NCBI GenBank assembly: GCA_030634785.1
Contig: DAOWAC010000022.1
Span: forward strand, 1-9,879
Reading direction: 5' to 3'
Source: Chloroflexota bacterium
GTDB taxonomy: Archaea; Iainarchaeota; Iainarchaeia; Iainarchaeales; GCA-2688035
DNA length: 9,879 nucleotides
Made by a program: the position numbers and the translations under genes
Notes under the pieces: model-generated
Told to the model about the DNA's origin: nothing
The model's input: the letters and a program-made list of their open reading frames with translations, nothing else
Database searches by the model: none
In this document: one piece after another, positions 7,223 to 9,879 of the stretch
Position numbering within the stretch: the first letter of the stretch is position 1
Layout of the letters: every line of letters starts with the position of its first letter

Positions 7223-7477
7223 ATGAAACCAATCAGCAAAAGAACAATAAAACTTCTTTCAAGAAGCGGACTTGTATTAATATTTCTTTCAATGGGCGGT
7301 TCTTTTGCAATGGCTGCTTTAAGCATTGCTTCAGGAGGAATTGAAGAACAGGCTTGGACAGAGCTTTTTGGCCTGCTTTTTCTGGCAGTTTTGGGAATAG
7401 CTGTTTATTATATGGCACTTGCTTTCTTTGGATGGGTAGAAATCAGAAACAAGAATAAGCAACCTTTAGTAAAATAA
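7223..7477 (+). CDS. Small two-helix membrane protein, function unknown
   Basis: This 84-residue protein has a basic N terminus (residues 1-14, with K and R), a hydrophobic segment at about 15-37, an acidic loop G-G-I-E-E-Q (38-43) and a second hydrophobic segment at about 46-70, ending in a basic tail. The basic residues at both ends predict a hairpin with both termini in the cytoplasm. I recognise no family. The start is supported by a TATA box 25 bp upstream. It sits between the ECF operon and ribL, divergent from the first and convergent on the second, with 18 bp to the ribL stop. A link to flavin transport is possible from position but there is no direct evidence. Confidence 0.7.
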   Translation: MKPISKRTIKLLSRSGLVLIFLSMGGSFAMAALSIASGGIEEQAWTELFGLLFLAVLGIAVYYMALAFFGWVEIRNKNKQPLVK

Positions 7478-7495
7478 TCAAAACAATTCAACAAA

Positions 7496-7906
7496 TTAGT
7501 CAGACTTTTTTAACAAACTGGACTTGTGTTTCTCTGGTTTGAATGCCTTTATTCTCACAATTTCAGGTTGCAAACCAATTTTTGCAAGTTCTTTTCCTAA
7601 ACTTAGAATACTTGCCCATTGATCATAACCTAATGCAATTGTGGTTGGATGAAATCTTTTTACAACAGCCCATTTTCGCATTTCCCTGTCTCCCAAAACA
7701 GCTTCGTCAACAAAATCAAGAGCTTTTACAATTGCAAACCTTTTTTCTTCATTATTCAAAGGCATTTTGCCCTTTAAAGTCTTTACATTTTCATCCCTTG
7801 CAACAACCACAACAAGCTTGTCTCCAAGCTTTTTTGCCTGTTTTAAGTAAAACTTGTGGCCAGGATGCAAAATGTCAAACGTCCCAAAAGCCATAATAGT
7901 TTTCAA
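7496..7906 (-). CDS. ribL: Archaeal FAD synthetase (RibL-like cytidylyltransferase-fold enzyme)
   Basis: RibL transfers AMP from ATP to FMN to make FAD (EC 2.7.7.2). With the TTG start the protein has 136 residues. It opens with a strand and G-T-F-D-I-L-H-P-G-H (8-17), the H-x-G-H nucleotide-binding motif, followed by a V-V-V-V-A-R-D-E strand, an L-K-G-K-x-P loop and a later A-L-G-Y-D-Q-W, which corresponds to L-G-x-D-Q in the Methanocaldococcus RibL (MJ1179). The C-terminal K-S-S-L-L-K-K stands where the family has its S-S/T nucleotide loop. Glycerol-3-phosphate cytidylyltransferase is the main alternative. The start is uncertain: GTG 7915, TTG 7906 and ATG 7894 are in frame. I chose 7906 because GAGGTG lies 6 nt upstream and the distance to the G-T-F-D motif matches MJ1179. 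It shares a promoter region with divergent tyrS. Confidence 0.85.
   Translation of the reverse strand: MKTIMAFGTFDILHPGHKFYLKQAKKLGDKLVVVVARDENVKTLKGKMPLNNEEKRFAIVKALDFVDEAVLGDREMRKWAVVKRFHPTTIALGYDQWASILSLGKELAKIGLQPEIVRIKAFKPEKHKSSLLKKSD
7506..7511 (+). terminator. Possible T-run terminator after the 7223-7477 gene
   Basis: Six T residues lie 29 bp past the stop, inside the 3' end of convergent ribL. This is a weak signal. Confidence 0.25.
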
Positions 7907-7927
7907 AAAATGCACCTCAATTGAATA

Positions 7928-7937
7928 CTTATAAATA
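7928..7937. promoter_or_regulatory. Shared bidirectional TATA element of ribL and tyrS
   Basis: CTTATAAATA gives a good TATA box on both strands. About 26 bp from its centre lies about 7907 leftward, next to the ribL TTG, and about 7959 rightward, 9 nt before the tyrS ATG. It is embedded in a direct repeat, AATACTT at 7924-7930 and 7934-7940, with a 10-bp step. A second AT-rich element at 7946-7956 is too close to tyrS to act as its TATA box. Confidence 0.5.
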
Positions 7938-7967
7938 CTTCTAACTTAATATAATTTAGTGGTTTTA

Positions 7968-9041
7968 ATGGACTTGGAAAAAAGAATTAAGCTGATTCAG
8001 GAAGTTGGCGAAGAGATTATTACAGAAGAAGAACTTCGAAGCCTTCTTGAGACAAAAAAGAAAATTGTTGCATATGACGGATTTGAGCCATCAGGCGAAA
8101 TGCATATCGCACAAGGAATTATGCGAACGATTAATGTTAACAAAATGATTAAGGCAGATGTTAAATTCAAAATGTGGGTTGCTGACTGGTTTGCATGGAT
8201 GAACAACAAAATGGATGGAGATCTTGAAAAAATCAGAACAACTGGAAAATACTTTATTGAAATATGGAAAGCATGCGGAATGAACACAGACAAAATTGAT
8301 TTTATATGGGCAAAAGACGTTGTAACAAAAGAGGATCATTGGAAGACAACAGTTGACATTGCAAGACACTCCACTGTTAAAAGAATAATCAGATGCTCAC
8401 AAATAATGGGAAGAAAAGCAGGCGACGAACTAAGTGCTGCACAAATAATTTACCCATGCATGCAGGCAGCAGATATTTTTCACTTAAAATGCGACATTAC
8501 ACAACTTGGAATGGATCAAAGAAAAGTAAACATGCTTGCACGTGAGATAGGTCCAAAGCTTGGATTCTGGAAGCCTGTTGTAGTAAGTCACCATATGCTG
8601 TTAGGATTATCAAAACCAACAACAGCTTCAAACGACCCAGTGGACATCATGCTTGATATGAAGATGTCAAAATCAAAACCTGATTCAGCAATCTTTATGA
8701 CTGATTCTGAAGAAGAAATAAAACGAAAGCTTGCAAAAGCATACTGCCCTGAAAGAGAAATTGAAATGAATCCTGTTCTAGAATACTGCAAATATATTGT
8801 GTTTGAAAAGTTTCCAAAAATGAAAATTGAAAGACCTGCAAAGTTTGGCGGAAATGTTGAATATAATAGTTACGATGATTTGGAAAAAGATTTTGTTGCA
8901 GGAAAGCTTCATCCAATGGATTTGAAAAATGCAACAGCAGCAAACATTAATGAGCTATTAGAACCAGTAAGAAAGCATTTTTCAAAAGGAAGTGCAAAAA
9001 AGCTGCTTGAAGACGTACAGGCAATGAAGATAACAAGATAG
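7968..9041 (+). CDS. tyrS: Tyrosyl-tRNA synthetase (TyrRS)
   Basis: This class I synthetase charges tRNA-Tyr (EC 6.1.1.1). From ATG 7968 it has 357 residues. The Rossmann domain shows Y-D-G-F-E-P-S-G-E-M-H-I-A-Q-G (36-50), where H-I-A-Q replaces HIGH, then V-A-D-W-F-A (71-76), R-C-S-Q-I-M-G-R (142-149), Y-P-C-M-Q-A-A-D-I-F (162-171) and L-G-M-D-Q-R-K-V (180-187). The K-M-S-K-S loop is intact at 232-236. A C-terminal helical anticodon domain follows, with no added domain. The D-G-F-E-P-S-G-x-M-H-I-A-Q-G form is, as I recall, shared with plant and protist TyrRS, unlike the Y-x-G-F-E-P-S-G-x-x-H-x-G-H form of Methanocaldococcus. An insertion of about 10 residues (about 218-230) precedes KMSKS. 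GTG 7959 is an alternative start that would fit a leaderless message. Confidence 0.95.
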   Translation: MDLEKRIKLIQEVGEEIITEEELRSLLETKKKIVAYDGFEPSGEMHIAQGIMRTINVNKMIKADVKFKMWVADWFAWMNNKMDGDLEKIRTTGKYFIEIWKACGMNTDKIDFIWAKDVVTKEDHWKTTVDIARHSTVKRIIRCSQIMGRKAGDELSAAQIIYPCMQAADIFHLKCDITQLGMDQRKVNMLAREIGPKLGFWKPVVVSHHMLLGLSKPTTASNDPVDIMLDMKMSKSKPDSAIFMTDSEEEIKRKLAKAYCPEREIEMNPVLEYCKYIVFEKFPKMKIERPAKFGGNVEYNSYDDLEKDFVAGKLHPMDLKNATAANINELLEPVRKHFSKGSAKKLLEDVQAMKITR

Positions 9042-9064
9042 GTTTGTCCCCAGTTAGAATACGC

Positions 9065-9071
9065 AAAAAAA
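9065..9071 (-). terminator. T7 terminator of the 2H phosphoesterase gene
   Basis: On the minus strand a run of seven T begins 1 nt after the stop codon at 9073. A T-run placed just past the stop is the typical archaeal intrinsic terminator. Confidence 0.5.
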
Positions 9072-9072
9072 G

Positions 9073-9639
9073 TTAAAATCTGAATCGTTTATATTCTATC
9101 CACAGTCCTTCTGCATTTTCCTTTGAAATTGAAACATGGTCTATAATTGTTTTGTCATCAAAAGTTTCGTTCTTGAGGAGTTCTTTAGCTTTTTCATAGT
9201 CTTTTTTATTCAAATCTTTAAACGCTACAGTTATATGAGGCATATACGGTAAAGGTTGTCTGTAAAAGGAACTAAAATTAACCGTAATTTTATTTTTAAC
9301 AGCCTCAGCTAAATTATTAAGCTTGTTATTAACAACAACACCAAGAGAAATTGCAAAAGGGCTATATCCTAAATCACCACTGTTCCAATCATCCTCAAAA
9401 GTATAATTTTTTGCACCCACATAAAAAGGAGAAAAATTCTGCACAACACTGGCTATTTTTTCACAATATTTTTCTTCCGAATCCTTGTCTAGCCATAGAC
9501 CGTCTCCTATTGTAATATGAGGTTTCCATAGGTCTAAACATGCCCGCGATCCGGTAATCCTAAACAATTTCTTTTGAATCAGTATAACTTTTTGAATTAA
9601 TTTCTCATTTAAATAAATTACTTGGGAATATTTTTCCAT
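9073..9639 (-). CDS. 2H phosphoesterase, 2'-5' RNA ligase-like
   Basis: The 188-residue protein carries the two H-x-T motifs that define the 2H superfamily: K-P-H-I-T-I (39-44, His41 and Thr43) and M-P-H-I-T-V (133-138, His135 and Thr137). They are spaced about 94 residues apart, as in LigT/ThpR and in cyclic phosphodiesterases, where the two histidines act on 2',3'-cyclic phosphates or 2'-5' linkages. The length is normal and there is no signal peptide, so it is cytoplasmic. The true substrate cannot be told from sequence; tRNA-derived ends or cyclic nucleotides are possible. The frame is open to TTG 9660, but I use ATG 9639 because a TATA-like box at 9661-9669 lies about 26 bp upstream, which would make it leaderless. 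It converges on tyrS with a 31-bp gap. Confidence 0.87.
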   Translation of the reverse strand: MEKYSQVIYLNEKLIQKVILIQKKLFRITGSRACLDLWKPHITIGDGLWLDKDSEEKYCEKIASVVQNFSPFYVGAKNYTFEDDWNSGDLGYSPFAISLGVVVNNKLNNLAEAVKNKITVNFSSFYRQPLPYMPHITVAFKDLNKKDYEKAKELLKNETFDDKTIIDHVSISKENAEGLWIEYKRFRF

Positions 9640-9660
9640 GATATAGTTTGAACAAGACAA

Positions 9661-9669
9661 TTAATAAAG
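9661..9669 (-). promoter_or_regulatory. TATA-like promoter of the 2H phosphoesterase gene
   Basis: CTTTATTAA on the minus strand is centred about 26 bp from ATG 9639. The alternative TTG at 9660 would abut the box and could not be transcribed from it. Confidence 0.45.
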
Positions 9670-9717
9670 TAAAACTTTTTTGGACAAATTTAACAACTGC
9701 GGCTCTGTAGAAATGCT

Positions 9718-9725
9718 TTATAAAT
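9718..9725 (+). promoter_or_regulatory. TATA box of the right-edge gene
   Basis: TTTATAAA is a near-consensus archaeal TATA box. Initiation is expected at about 9747, leaving a leader of about 12 nt before ATG 9759. Confidence 0.6.
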
Positions 9726-9729
9726 AGGG

Positions 9730-9757
9730 CTAAATAGGAGTTTGCACTCCTATTTAG
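9730..9757. repeat. Perfect 12-bp inverted repeat, likely operator
   Basis: CTAAATAGGAGT (9730-9741) and ACTCCTATTTAG (9746-9757) are exact reverse complements around the 4-nt spacer TTGC. The octamer TAAATAGG also occurs at 9721-9728, one helical turn before the copy at 9731-9738, and is inverted at 9749-9756. The repeat fills the space between the TATA box and the ATG. Because initiation should fall inside the right arm, a complete hairpin would not be transcribed, which favours a DNA-binding site for a repressor over an RNA structure. No T-run follows, so it is not a terminator. Confidence 0.7.
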
Positions 9758-9758
9758 T

Positions 9759-9879
9759 ATGACCCCTACAACTACAATACCCGGAATAAAAGTTAATACT
9801 TTCTACCAGCTTGTTGAACAACTCGGTATACAAACAGGATTGAAAAACACCAACAGTTGGTTCTCAAAGAAAATGTATG
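9759..9879 (+). CDS. 5' part of an unrecognised gene, cut by the window edge
   Basis: Forty codons are visible from ATG 9759 with no stop. The peptide starts with M-T-P-T-T-T-I-P-G-I-K-V and continues with a probable amphipathic helix, F-Y-Q-L-V-E-Q-L-G-I, then a polar stretch ending S-K-K-M-Y. There is no signal peptide or membrane segment so far. It is too short for a family call. The strong TATA box and the inverted repeat just upstream show a regulated gene; the N-terminal helix would be compatible with a DNA-binding or mobile-element protein, but this is a guess. Confidence 0.55.
   Translation, partial: MTPTTTIPGIKVNTFYQLVEQLGIQTGLKNTNSWFSKKMY

Noticed and set aside
7543..7896. Plus-strand open frame of 117 codons antisense to ribL
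   Set aside because: The minus-strand product has clear RibL motifs; the plus-strand product is rich in Q, L and F with no family features, as expected of an antisense shadow.
9730..9757. The inverted repeat as a hairpin terminator
   Set aside because: No T-run follows it, no gene on the plus strand ends just before it, and it sits between a TATA box and an ATG.

Overview
The window is AT-rich and archaeal in character. Most genes have a TATA-like box about 26 bp before a start codon with little or no leader. Both tRNA genes lack an encoded CCA. One gene encodes an archaeal-type FAD synthetase (RibL-like). Genes are short, tightly packed and often overlap or converge within a few bases. This fits a small-genome archaeon, plausibly of the DPANN group; I cannot assign a phylum from the sequence alone.

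Layout. Positions 82-429 (-) encode a two-helix membrane protein with a lysine-rich tail. A tRNA-Ser(GCT) follows at 530-613. A small protein resembling a lone EF-Tu domain II barrel lies at 690-1055 (+). Between it and a tRNA-Leu(CAA) (1274-1357) is a 31-codon remnant of a LAGLIDADG homing endonuclease (1117-1212). An AlkD-like DNA glycosylase gene starts 5 nt after the tRNA-Leu (1363-2061, +). It converges, with a 1-bp gap, on guaB (IMP dehydrogenase, 2063-3520, -). purA (adenylosuccinate synthetase, 3586-4848, +) is divergent from guaB across one palindromic TATA element, so the two enzymes that compete for IMP sit back to back.

A three-gene ECF vitamin-transport operon on the minus strand runs from a RibU-like S component (7125 to 6583), through a fused double ABC ATPase (6596 to 5433), to an EcfT transmembrane subunit (5472 to 4873), with overlapping genes. 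A small membrane protein (7223-7477, +) separates the operon from a ribL-like FAD synthetase gene (about 7906 to 7496, -). Together these suggest that the cell imports riboflavin and turns it into FAD, using a riboflavin kinase encoded elsewhere. ribL shares a divergent promoter with tyrS, a tyrosyl-tRNA synthetase of the type with a DGFEPSG/HIAQG signature (7968-9041, +). A 2H phosphoesterase (2'-5' RNA ligase-like, 9639 to 9073, -) converges on tyrS. The window ends in the first 40 codons of an unrecognised gene (9759 onward, +), whose promoter region carries a perfect 12-bp inverted repeat.

There is no CRISPR array, insertion sequence or origin that I can see. The best candidates for new biology are the inverted-repeat operator at the right edge, the homing-endonuclease relic between two class II tRNAs, the tRNA-alkD junction, the compact asymmetric ECF transporter linked to RibL, and the paired bidirectional promoters.
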